Assembly: GCA_914767715.1 (NCBI GenBank)
Contig: OU612067.1
Span: 31,098,162-31,162,161 of the forward strand
Direction of reading: 5' to 3'
Origin: Membranipora membranacea
Lineage: Eukaryota > Bryozoa > Gymnolaemata > Cheilostomatida > Membraniporidae
Length of the DNA: 64,000 nt
The notes below the pieces were generated by a model that saw only the letters and a program-made list of their open reading frames with translations, did no database searches and was not told where the DNA came from. The translations under genes and the position numbers were made by a program. Of the stretch, positions 23,684 through 37,400 are shown piece after piece; the first letter of the stretch is position 1; every line of letters starts with the position of its first letter.

Positions 23684-25410
23684 CAACACTGACAATAATA
23701 CCCGACCAATTGTTTTTGTCACTCAGGCTATTTAAAGGTAACAAACCTGTTTTATACGAATAATACCCGGTAGTTTGGTAAAATAATGTCACGTAAGTGA
23801 ATTCACGTAATTTGAATTCTTTTTCTTGTAACTAATTGCCTAAATTCTTCCCTCAGGCAAAGCCTTTTTGTACACATAATAATCATAATAATATTATGTT
23901 TTTGAACACAGTGGTAAATAAATGGTCTACCTCATCTCCTCATGTTATTTATTGGTTGTGTGAGTGTATTTAAGAACAGCGAATCGTAAATTGATATTAT
24001 TCGTGGGACGCAACATCATCATTGACTGGTTTAAAGGCAATAAGTTTGAATTATTATTAAAATTTTTGCTCTTTTTTATTTTTAAAAGGATTTTTAACTT
24101 TTTTTTTCACACTATATAATATTTACAATTTTGCATTGACAGTATATTATTATAATTAATACACTGACTCATAGATCAGAAGCAATCTATTTCATGTTAT
24201 CAATGATTAACTACCCTGTAGTTGTGATGCAATAGCCTTGTCACGCAACCACTTTTTTTCTTTGACACAAAACTCAACCAGCAATGACTGAATTAGAACA
24301 CTATTACATGCTAACCATAGCTTTAGGTCTCCTCATTTAGTGAACGCATGATGAGCCTATGCTTGTTTGGGTCCACAAACTGCCAGATGTGTCAGCCCAT
24401 ATAATAACTGATAGATCTACCTTGAATCAGCTACCCTAGGCTTACCCCCCTTCCTCAACTAGCTGTATCAGTTTTTGGTTTTTATTTGATGTTTCTGATT
24501 GAACTAGCTAGATATTGCCAAATATTCTGCTGATTATTTGGAGTTATCTTACTACAAGACATGAGCGCAGAGCTATTTGGAAAAACCTCTTCAAAGATAT
24601 CCTCTCACTGTTTAGTTACAACTTTTTATAGTTTTCTTCTAGAAGATATGGAGTACAAGATACTGTAATTTTGATTGTTTGTATCGGCAAATGAGTTAGA
24701 CCAACAGAACGGTGATCCATGAAATGTGCATTGTGGGATTGCAGGGGAAATTAACTATTGCAGACTGGTCAAAGCCAGATATGCCGACTAGACCAGACCA
24801 GAAAGAAACCGTGTGTATGGCTGTGGATCAGGTTAGACCATAAAGCTTTATAACCAGCAGATTTCACTCTAGTGAATCTAAGCAACGAATTCACATTTTA
24901 ACAAACTTAGATCCAACTGCTTCCAGGTTAGACAGTGCTTTCCGATTATAGAAATCTGTCGTAACAGCTACTCTTGTATTGCTCAATCGCACTTCCGTAA
25001 TATTGCTGTTCAACACCGCAAAGGAGGCACATAGCTCCCAATAGCAGGCATGGACGAGGGTCCACCAAATTCTCCAAATTGTCTGGTATCATTCAACCTT
25101 TTATCATTGACTTTGGAAGATTTCCAAGTTGATGCATTGGCACTGCACATATCTGGTATTTGTTTGAAAACCATCGATTTTATTATCCAATGGCTTACGA
25201 TATATCAGATACAAAAAATCCATTCCTCGTAAATAATATGTGGTACAGAAAACTAGATTGTAGCGTAAGTACATTTGTTAATACATAGGTGATAATATTA
25301 TAATACTGTTAAAGACACTATGGAATCTTTACATGTCAATTGAGCAGATTTAATGAACGTAAAAATATTGCTAGCCTTGTAGCATCAGCTCATTTATATT
25401 GTACAAGAAT
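23684..25410. other. intergenic between convergent caveolin and EGF/mucin genes
   Basis: AT-rich. AATAAA-like signals for caveolin occur shortly after 23683, and TTTATT near 25178 could be the minus-strand poly(A) signal of the EGF/mucin gene. No ORF here is supported. Confidence 0.45.
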
Positions 25411-28400
25411 TTAAACCAAAATCCAGCGGAGGAGAAAACCAGGGAAGTCGTTTTGTGCGTCCGACAGAAATCCCATATTGATTTTACTGAGTCCTTTAAC
25501 ATCTAGGGTGAACGAATCTGGCTTGTGTTCTTTGCCTATGTATCCACAGAAGAGAGAGCCACGGACGTGTACCATATCCCCCTCACAATGGTTAACACTG
25601 AAGAAAGAATCTTTTGTCTTTGCTCTCGTCTGCAAAATAAGAACAAAAAGAAGTTTTAGTCTGAAAAATTGTTTCATATGTTTGCAAAAAGTAATAACTA
25701 AATAAATAAAATATCAAAGCCGCAAAGACTAAGGGTTGAACTGCCGTTCACCCGTCACAAATGGAGATCAGTTTTTGTACCAAATAAACGGTGATTTTAT
25801 TTAGTATGAACTATTATTGATTGTCAAAGATAAGATCAGACTAGGTTAATAGGTGGTCATCAGATGTAGTAATTTTTGGTGGTAGTGAATCTGAAGCAAT
25901 CACTAAATCATAATAATATGATTGAGTGATAATAATATAATAGTGTATTGAGTGTCGAAATTGTAATAGGACTGATCTTATCTAGGCAATAATATTGTGG
26001 TTGTTTGAAACTAAAGCGTCCTGTAGCTTTGTTGTAGAGAATACGTTGCCCAGCTCCAATGTAGAACTTTGACATCAGGCAGTTGAGGCATGGCACCATT
26101 TAGACAGTTCATATTGTGGATGAATTTAAATGTTTTCTGCAGTAGTCGTTTTCCGATTTCAAAGTATAACAATGCCATGATTCATTGGAACTCCCTCCAA
26201 TCATCTTCTGGCACCAAGCCAGGCATCAAACCCTTTCTATATTACTTTTGCTGCTCCGTTTTATCCACCATGTGGGTTATTTGGCATGGTAGATGATCTA
26301 GGCAGCTTCAAATTGACTTTTTTAATTAACGCGGCCAACAAATTCAACATGCCTAAATTTTCAGGGAGAAAATGACAGATGTAAAGACAGGGAGATCCCA
26401 TAAATCATGTCAGATAAACCCACATACCTATGTTCTATATACTCTCAACACAGTGCTGCCAACCGTAACTCACATTTACATATTTACAGAGGAAAAATAT
26501 TGGCTAGGTTCTTGTTTGGCTGGTTTGGGTGCTTGCTTGATGATGGCTAGCACTACATTTCCTGGCTGGGAAGGTGGTTTTTGTGGGGTTTGGGAGAGTT
26601 GGTAGGTGTTGGCTGGCCTTCGGCTTGGCTTTTTCAAGCATGCATAAAATGGTGAACATTTCCTCATGGAGATGCTTCACTCCTCAAGGTAGCACATGTA
26701 TTATGATTAAAATATAATGATCAGCTGCACTGACCTCTAATTGTTCGAAGATAATATGAAGTTTCTCATGTCCATTGTTGATGAGGTAGATCTCATCGAA
26801 GAGATCAGGGTAGTATGGAGCGAGGGGATAATTCCTACTTCTGATACATCCAGTAGTGTCTCCTGCTGGTATCTGTCTTGAAGGATCGCTCTCCTTCCTC
26901 AGATCCAGTGTAGATGGGGTGGTGAAGTTAGCTGCACATGGGTTCGTTACTTAAAATAAACGAGCAGCCTAGGATAAGCACTGGAAACACACCTTAGAGA
27001 TGTGTAGGTTGTAAAGTTATGATACTGCAGCAATAAACAGATTTTGTTCCAATATAACGAATTGACCATTGCCAACAGAAGGCAAGTGTGTCAAGAGATC
27101 AAATTTAGAGATCAAAACAGAATTCCTACTTTGGGTAAGACCACCAGCAGTCAGATAGTTAATTTTTTTTAATTTTTGTTGATTCCAATCACTGCAGCAT
27201 TGACTTAGAAGGGGAGGCAGATTCTTAATTGAAAGTTGCGAGATCTTATCTGACTTCTAATTTAATAAAGTTATACAAGCAAGGAGCGCTTAGCTAAAAA
27301 TAAACTGGCAAAGGTAACATTAAAAATAAATATTCATTGCTCTAAGGAGCTATAGAGCTTCTCAACTAATGACCTCGGCGACCAAGTAAGCGTAACTGAA
27401 ACAAGGCGAGGATTTGTGATTCTGTTTGAGAAACCACAAGATTGCCTTTATGGACATAACTTAACATAACATAACACACAGCTGATGATGATCACACTTG
27501 ACCACTTTTACAGCTGGCATAAGTGGTAACTGGAAAATAAAGTATCTCTAAAAGGCAATGCTCAGTAAGAATATACCTATGGACGCCATGATACATTAAG
27601 ATTTACATATGCACAAGTTTACCTAGCCTAGCCTGTCTTGACAAGCTTGCGTAGGGGGAGGCCCAACAAAGTTTGCCAATACAGACTATAACCAGGCATA
27701 GTATATGTGTACATACGTTCACATGAGCTGTTGTACTTACGTTCACATGAGTTGTTGCGATGATTAAAGCCTACAGGACAGTCACAGGTGACTTTACCTG
27801 TCCACCTACAGCTTCCAGGCTCACATGTCTTCTCGTGACATGTACGAGCTGCCCATCTATCTATCTGTAGGATTGGCTCTGTCTCTGTAAGTAATAACAG
27901 ACATAGAATCGTATATTTCATCATAGACAAAGTACACAACGTCTATGTCAATGATGTTGAACCTCGGATCACAAGTAGCATTAAATATTTATGAAATTTC
28001 TTCTGACATTTCTTCTTCGTTTAGATTCAGTCATTTCTGGGGACAGATTTTCAAATTATTTGGCCGTTACATTTTTTGTTAAATAAATTGTAGACATGAG
28101 CAGATTATGAGACTCACTTTGACAGGTTCCGTCGGGATGTAGATGAGTGTTGGCCTGACAGGTACAGAGAGCTTTACCTAACTGTACCAGACAGAGGTTA
28201 CCTTCAGGGCATGTGTCAGCTTTGCATATACCAGATACGCTTAGAGGTCGAGGGTCCACGGTTGTTGTGGTCGGTACAACAGCAACAACTGGGGATCTGG
28301 TACCTGGCACTGCAGTGGCAAGGGTCTGTGTTGTTGTGGATGCTTGTGTTGTAGTTGTGGGTGTTTGTGTTGTAGTTGTTGGAGCTCTTGTTGTTGTTGG

Positions 28401-31400
28401 TGTTTGTGTAGTAGTTGTTGGCGCCTGTGTTGTAGTTGTTGGAGCCAGTGTTGTAGTTGTTGGAGCCTGTGTTGTAGTTGTTGGAGCCGGTGTTGTAGTT
28501 GTGGGAGCTTGAGTTGTAGTTGTTGGCGCTGGAGCAGCAACTGTTACGGTGGCTAGAAGAGGATCCTCTGAAAAATAAAATTATGTTTTGTTTTATTAAC
28601 CTGGTTAACCCCTTAAAGTCTTAAATTAGTTATTGTATCAATATTGCATTCATTAGCCATATTGATAGACTGAGAATGTGGTTACTTGACAGATTCACCA
28701 AAATCTAGTGCTATTAAAATGTATGCTGTGTCATGGTTCAAGGACATATGCGGAACCATATGCGGAGTTGTCCCTTTATTTGACACGAGGAGACAACTGG
28801 TGAACAAAATGTTCCATAACCTGCGAAACTGCGCCCATCGGTTTATGAGGAGAAGGTTAACGCCAATAAAGATTTTTAGCTTGGATTCATTCCCAACCTC
28901 AAAATCCTTAGAATTTATAACAATGGGTCAACTTTAAGGTTGGATGCAGCTAGAATAGAACTTTTTTCTGCCTTAGGAGTGCCAGCAAAAACAGAATGTA
29001 AGTAGTAACCTAAAGCAGAGCTCCATATCTCAAAAATCTGATGAATCATTAAAGAAAACAACCATCAAACAGGTGAGAGAAAACATAAAAAGTTTGGTCT
29101 ATAAATCAGCCGTAGAGATCACAGAGCTAAGTGGATAACTCTGATTGACGGTAACTTGTTTTTCATCCACTAATGCCTATTACAATACTGTAAGAATCTG
29201 TCCATAAAATTACTTAGTAGAAACAATGTGGTAAATTTATACATGAAAATTAAAAAAGGGAAATGACAAGTTGACATGAAAGGCATGTTTATAACTCACA
29301 GCTTACAGGTGAATTGCCTTATCAAACGGCAGAGGTGAGAGAAATGGTAATGTCATATGTAAGTTCTAATCAGGTTGATCAAGAGATTAATTCAATTTCC
29401 CAGCATCCTATATTATGGGCAATTTATTTTTAAAGCCAATAACATGTGGGAACATGTAGTTTTAAGAGCAAGCTGGGTTGGGTGGATACCTGCGTTTTTT
29501 ATCTACTGACGAACTGACATCAAACTGGTTAACAGACATGTTTGCTATATTTGAAGTCAATCTTACAACCACACTATCAAGCCTTCGCACAATATCCTTC
29601 ATGACGCAATAACGAAGAGTGCCGGTGAGAATTTGTTATGTAAGCGCCATATCAAATCACTTTTTCATTAACTATGGGCAAGTCACAGTTATCAACCTGG
29701 ACACAAATCCAAAGTTGTATCAAGAGTTCAATTCCAGCTAATATTTGCAATCGTAGGTGCGTAAGAAGCTTCAAGTGGAATTCCGCGTAAGACCTAGAAC
29801 AAGTTTGATCCAGTTTGCCAGCATACTAGTTGCTCCCCCTTCACTGGTCACGCCGCATGCCTGCGACGGGACCAGTGAAGGACCAGTGGTGGGGAGAACA
29901 TCGAATGGTGGGGAGAACTTCGAATGCAGGCAAATGGAGCAAACTTGGTCTACCTAAAACCAGCTAAAGCTCACATGGGTTATAATCCCAGAATATTGCA
30001 TTCTGGGATACTTATCAACAAACACTAATTATAGCCATCAAACAGGTAAATCCACAATCATAGTATAAATATAAATAGATGTTTATACATAACACTTATC
30101 TGTAGCAGCTTCACTCACCTATACAGTTGTTGTTACTAGTTTGGTAGATAAAGCCGACGTTACAGCTGCACACGGCCTCAGCTGTGTCGGTACCACCCAG
30201 TGTACACTCTCCTCGTCTCCCGCAGGGGTTCGTCGGCTCACATGGATTATCTGTAGATGTGACAAACAAGTAATATCTTATCTGATTACATTGAGTAACC
30301 ACATTAAATAGGGATTATCCCCTATGACAATTTATACATCCTCTCCGCAATGGAGGGCTGGATGGTGAGGCGGGATGTGACATTTGGTCTTAGAGTAATT
30401 AACGAATCCTGTATGACCGTTTGTAAAATGTATACTAGAATATGCCAGAAACAGGGCTTAGGATGACTGTGAGAATTGAAATTAAACCAATATGATTGTA
30501 ATAAAAATTTAAATGCAAAGCCAAAAAATTTTTAATTCCTCTGATCTCAGTCAAATCATCTAAAATTTGATGTTATAAAGCACTGAAGCACCGAAGGTCA
30601 ATCTAACTTAGCTTTTGGCATTTGGACAGTTTTCAAAATCATAACTATAACTATAAGATGTTTTATATGACGTTATCTGCCAACTTTCATCCATTTAAGA
30701 TATGTGATTGAGATAAGAAACTGGTTTTTGTACTTGCTTGTACTGACCACTAATTACATATATACACAGTGATGACACTGGGACGACCCAAAACACATAT
30801 AAATGATATTATTCATATTTTTATGGTATAATGACATTGTAGAAATGCACAAGAATCTGTATAAAAAGGTTAATGCTACGTCACATACTTTCCTATTGCA
30901 AAACTGAGGGCATGTACGTCGAATTAACAGAAAATAGACAAAAAATGTTACACAATTGTGGTAATATCCAGATTGAACAACAACACTTTTTTGCCCTTTT
31001 CCTAATACGTATCAATCACGTCATAGAAACCAAAAAGTTAACCCTGCTGGGCAGTTCTTAGAGAAAGACCAACACTGATATAAAAAACTAACTCAATAGT
31101 GGTCATGGCAATTTAGTTTCTTCACCGCTTACCATTCTCCTCAATCTAGATGAAGTACTACTTACGTCTGAGGAGTGGATTATTTTCTTTCTATTTTAAC
31201 AAGACTGTAATAATGAGGCTTTGATTTACCAACCATTAGGGAAACCGCCTTATTGAATTAACTTAACGCTTGTCTGTGATGATGCAATTTTTAGATTGAT
31301 TTGGAGAAAAATTTCCTGATTAGTAGATAATCTTAGTCTAATCTTTTAATGTATAATGGATTTAGAGGTTGGTGTGATTGGTGATCTTTTACAAGATGCA

Positions 31401-34400
31401 AGTTCCAAAATTTTCGAGTGTTTTGGTTATGTAATGGTTTTTTCACCACACTGGTAATTGTCTATGGAACATTAGCGGATCAACCACCCACAGATAATTA
31501 GATTAAGGAGTGTGTTATGATATGAACTACTCAAATCAATAATGATTAAACACTGCTCGCTTTTTAACAATAATAAATAAATAATGATAATATATCATAG
31601 CTGTTTAATCCAATTATAAAAGTTGTTAAACTGTGTCTCGCCAATGTTATGAATGGTGTGGTCAAGTCCAGAGCTACCTGCACTAAATTATCAGCACATT
31701 TATAAGTATTTAAAGTATTAAAGTCTTAATGGTGAGAGATTATCATTTTCGAAATTTTTAAATTAAAACTTCACAAGAAAATAATATTATGAATACATAG
31801 GGCGGAGATGCCTACCAGGTGGTTGGCTGAATTATCGACATAACTGGCGAGGATTCTCCTAACAGATAATGGACTCTAAAATAATCATATTTTAGTTCAA
31901 GTGTTCAAACTATGTCCATTTCGTTGTTTGTGGCTTTCCATTATTAACAACCACCAACCCAATTGGGTTGAGGGGTGGGGGTTGTGGGGGTGGTTAATAA
32001 TTGAACTCAAGAAAACGGACATTTTTATGATCTTGCATCAACATAGATATAGAAGCTTGTACCAATGTGGGATCTATCATTTTATGTCAGTCACAATAAT
32101 CTCTACCAGTCCCTGATAGAGCTTACAAAACACAGATCTGCTGCACTAGTAAAATAAGCTTGTTTCAGTACATGAACACACTATAAAGGGAGCAGCTAAT
32201 TTGTGGAGGGTCACTGGGTTGTTAGCTGGTTAATTAGCTGGATATCTTAATACACAGAGTAAGGAAATCCTGAGGTAATTTTTCTTATGAGTGTGGTATC
32301 TTGTTTTAAGCTGCTGTATTGATTCAAAATTTAAGCTCCATAAACTACAATTATGGTAATGTTATATCCAGTGTATTAAATTTCCCCGAAATGGATTAGG
32401 AAAGTTGAATGTGTTTCTCTTTCTGCCCCAGTAGTTTCATATCGGTCGAGAAATTGAGAAGCCAGATTGTACCGTCGAAACCACAAAAAGTGCATGTATT
32501 TATAAAAAAAAACACTCACGCATACATATAGCGATACTTATTGCTGTGCTTAGCCTAGTGCTTCTAACCACAATGGACGCTGATTTTGTTCTTATTTAAA
32601 CCTCATTCTATCCCCAGTCTTAACCTATTCTGTTTTAAAATTTCAATTTGGGAAATTTGATCCCACATTTCTCCCTCAGATTGAATGTATATTCCATTAA
32701 ACATTGAACATTCTGAGGAGGAAGGTCTCATTTATTGTCCATACTCTACACAAATCATCCATTCTGTCTAAAACATTGCCCCTACGAGCGTCAAGACATA
32801 TCATTTTAAACATAACAGGTTATTTCCAATACAGAAATATCAGGTGGTTTTGCAACCCTTATTCCGTGAAAAACCTATTTATTGCGCAGAGCTAAATACG
32901 CCGAATACTTGATCAGAGGATAATTCATCTTTCACACAGCTCCACCCTTTCGACAGAACACAATGATATATTGACTTACCTATGCACACAATGATATATT
33001 GACTTACATATGCACACAATGATATATTGACTTACCTATGCACACAATGATATATTGACTTACCTATGCACACAATGATATATTGACTTACCTATGCACA
33101 CAATGATATATTGACTTACCTATGCACATAATGATATATTAACTTACCTATACAGATCCTGTTGACTTTGATGAATCCGTCCTTACAGAGACAGGCAGCG
33201 GTGCCGGAGGTGGTCACCACACAGTTAGAGTTAGGACCACATGGGTTAGCAGCAGGTCCACAAGGGTCAGCTGTAACAATTAATGGTGCAGATCATCACA
33301 ATGAATACACCAAATGAAATGCTACGCCAAATGAATACGTCACTGCGCCAAACAACAAACTTTTTTTTTAATCACAAGTCTGAAATGAAACACAGGTGGA
33401 TTGGCAGCCTGCTATTATTTGTAATAATTGTAACGAAAATTCTGGAAAGGATGAAATAAACATTAAACTGAACAGGTTTTTCTAAAGAAAGATACAGTAT
33501 TTAAATTTTTAAATGCAAATGAAATGTTATATTTAAGGGTCAGACAGGTGTGAAATGAGGTTGTAGGATCAGGAATTAATTTCTCTCATGTTTTGCTGTT
33601 CCTAATCGTATAGTACTTCATTTCAGTAGGAAATATAATCTGTCAAAGCTATGCATGAAATATTAGTTGATTCAATTAATATACTATTAGATGTTCGGCC
33701 AACGCCTTCATTGTGGGTAAAATTTGCATTATTTAACAATGTGCAGGTCTGGTAGCTAACAAAACACCTTTACTATGACAACGATATAAAAAATGTGACA
33801 GAACGCATTCTTCTAGAACCAGTGTGAAATACCTGTGCCAAAAAACCGGACCTAACTGAAGGCTAGGGACAGGAGGACAATTGAAACCATTCATGTAGAG
33901 CGATAATTTATTCAATCGGTGTGGTCCTTGCTTGCTCAATCTCGTTCAGGAAGGCCCTGTCTAGTAATTATTATATATGGAATTCACCAGATTCATCACA
34001 CAACAGTCCCGGAACAGCCAACGGATTCGTAAACATGGACTACAAAGCCCCAGGGTATTAAGATACGACAATTTGTTATGAGTATGAAGGCCACAACATG
34101 ATGCATGTTTTGGGTGTGACCTGGTAGGTCTAAAACCTACATCATGTCTACATGCAAAAAAAGGCAGCAGCTTCATACAAATCCCTAAATAGAAAGTAAG
34201 ATTAACACAATACTAAGAACCCAGTTGTGTGACAGAGACACAAATAGACCATTCTATCTATTCGTTTTGCCAAGAACCGAAAAAAATGGAGAAGACAGAA
34301 AGAATAAAACTCTTACCGACGCATGCGTTGGTAGCGCTGAGGATGAAGCCTGGTTTACATGTGCACTGTCTGACCCCTGACCTGGTGGTGGAGCATGTAC

Positions 34401-37400
34401 CGCCTGGTCCACATGGGTTCCCAACACACGCCTCAGCTGTAAATATAACAGAAAGATGCATGACTTGAGCGTAACAGATACATACGATAGGCAACAACTT
34501 CTGGAATGTCTTTTGATGTAAAAATACAATTGATGGCAGGATGCACTAATTAAATTTATGAATAAAGTGCTCCCAAACTTGCGCCAATGAATTAATTTGT
34601 TGGGGACTACAATTCCACTAATAGTTAAAGTGGATTAAAGCTTGCCATAACCACGTCACTCACAAAAATTACCTGCTGTAGTTTGTGGTTTGAATCTTTG
34701 TTTATAAAAAGGTGATGAGGGGAAGCTGTAAACTTCAAAATTTGTAGTGTATACTCTAACCAGATTAGAAGATTTATAGGACTGTTATGAAACTTCTAAT
34801 TAAAATTGATACTGTTAGAAACCTCTCATCGCACGCTATTTGTCTTCATCCACATAAGGGCCTCCAGTTTTATTGTCTCTTACATTGATTTAACTGTTCT
34901 CACAATGCCCCCGGCTAAAATCTGTTTCTTATGTTTTTGTATGCAACTTTAAACCCCCATCGTTTCTTACCAACACATCCAGATGTTGAGTTAACCAGAC
35001 CGGGTTGACATTGACACCTTGGAGAAGAATTAGCAGTGGTCGGGGACGGTACACACACCTCTCCTTCTAGGCACAGATTAGGGATACACCCAGCACCACT
35101 GCTACCAGCACCGCTACCAGAACCACCAGAAGCTGGTAAAAAAAGGTAAAATATGCGCGGCGCACCTCTGGATGGTTAGCTGATGGTAAGGGTAATCGGA
35201 TAAAGACAAGATTAGGGTGGGGTTATAATTGATAGTACGTCGTCTGCAGTACAGTGCAGTACGCAGTGCTGTCACACACTTGAGGCATAATTAAGCATAC
35301 TGTACTTAGGCAAGCTTAGTCAAAAGTGCGGGGATTGTGGAGATCATTGAGTGGGTACAGGAAGTTTAATCTTTTACAGGAAGCTGTATTTTAGTTAAAG
35401 CGCTTAAAATGTGTCGGGATAGCTGGTAGTGGGATTTCATTTCCTGGGGAAGGTGGATGATAATGAAATGCCACTACCAGCTATCCCGACAGATTTTAAG
35501 TGCTTAAACTAGGTGTATTTAGTTGACTCAACCAGACAGGGTTCAAGGAAGGTTGTCATGCTACCAAACTTGAGCTACCTGAACCTGACAATTGTGTCCA
35601 AGGTGATTCCGTCTGGGCAGGCTGTCATCATGCAAAATCAAAGAGCAATCACAGTAGCGGAATACATCAGTCTTGAATTGATGGAATTGTCTTCCCTTAA
35701 CCGGCAAATCTTGACAATGGATCAATGACAACTTTGCCAGCCTGCCCACACCACCTTGTTGAGTGAATCAATTAACTTACTTGCATTTGTCAATGTTGAG
35801 CTTGCATTAACCTCAGACCTGTTAGATAGACTGGATGATGGAGCGGCCTCACCATTATTCGAGCTATTAGCTGTCTGAGCTTTAACCTCATTATCAATGG
35901 ACAACAGAGTACCCGTGGTGGTTTTATCAGGTGAGTTAGTGGTTGTGGAAGTATTTGTTAGAATATTGTTAATTAAGGCATTCTGTGGAATCTCCACAGG
36001 AGTTGAAGAGGTATCTTCAGCATTGTGGAGGGTACTGGTGAAATTTCTCACAGCCTCAGTAACTGGATCCCCGATATTATCCAACACTGGGGCTTTGGAG
36101 GATGTTGTGGTTTGTAGCGGAATGGGTGATGTTGAGGGAATTGACGCAGTGGTACTTGAAATTGTGGTGGAGTTAGGGTTAGATGCTGTTGAGTTAGTAG
36201 GAATAGTAAGAGATAATGTTGTGGTGGCCTTAGTTGTAGTTGTGGTTGGCTGAGCCCGCTCAGCTGTAGTTGTGTTGGGCTCAGCTGTAGTTGTGGTGAT
36301 CTCAGCTGTAGTTGTGTTGGGCGTAAATGTAGTTGTGGTGGGCGTAGCTGTAGTTGTGGTGGGCGTAGCTGTAGTTGTAGTGGGCGTAGCTGTAGTTGTG
36401 TTGGGCTCAGCTGCAGTTGTGGTGGGCGTAGCTGTAGTTGTGTTGGGCTCAGCTGTAGTTGTGGTAATCTCAGCTGTAGTTGTGGTGGGCTCAGCTGCAG
36501 TTGTGGTGGCCGTAGCTGTAGTTGTGGTGGGCTTAGCTGTAGTTGTAGTGGGCGTAGCTGTAGTTGTGTTGGGCTCAGCTGCAGTTGTGGTGGGCGTAGC
36601 TGTAGTTGTGTTGGGCTCAGCGGTAGTTGTGGTGATCTCAGCTGTAGTTGTGGTGGGCTCAGCTGCAGTTGTGGTGGCCGTAGCTGTAGTTGTGGTGGGC
36701 TTAGCTGTAGTTGTGTTGGGCTCAGATGTGGTTGTGGTGGGCGTAGCTGTAGTTGTGGTGGCCTTAGCTGTAGTTGTGGTGGCCTCAGCCGTAGTTGTGG
36801 TGGCCTCAGCCGTAGTTGTAGTCACTGAGCCTGTGGTTGTAGGTAAGGTTGAACCTGTTGATGGGACAATCGCCACCTCAACATCTGATGTTGTGTTTTG
36901 CAGGCCAGTACCATTGGAACTGATTACTAGAGGATCGGCAATGATCCCAGATGTTGATTCTGTGGCTCCAGATGACTTTGTGCTTGAGATTGCAGTGGAA
37001 TCAATCGAGACATTGGAATTAGAAACTGTGGACGTAGTAATTGCAGTGTTTGAATCGGTGGTGTCAGACGTAGTCGCAGCAGATGTTGCTGGGGTTGTTC
37101 CGCTTGATGAAGTGATCGGAGAGAATTTGTTTGTGTCTTTTGAAGAAGTTGCAGTAGTACTGTTGGTACTTGGATTTAGTGGCTCAATGGAAGTCTCGGT
37201 AGGTTCTGAACTACCACCTGTTTCGGAGCTGAGCTCTTTTTCAACTGCAATAATGTTTTCTGTATTAGAAGTAACAATGATTCCTGTAGTTGTCGCAGGG
37301 GTAGGGGAAGGGGTAACACTGATAGCTATACTTTTTTCTTTTCCATCTTCAGTGCTGGTTATGTTTGCAATCACTTCGGCAGACTCTATAGGAGTTCCTT

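Noticed and set aside
32959-33154. CRISPR-like direct repeats
   Set aside because: The 28-bp units are contiguous with no spacers, and the host is an animal.
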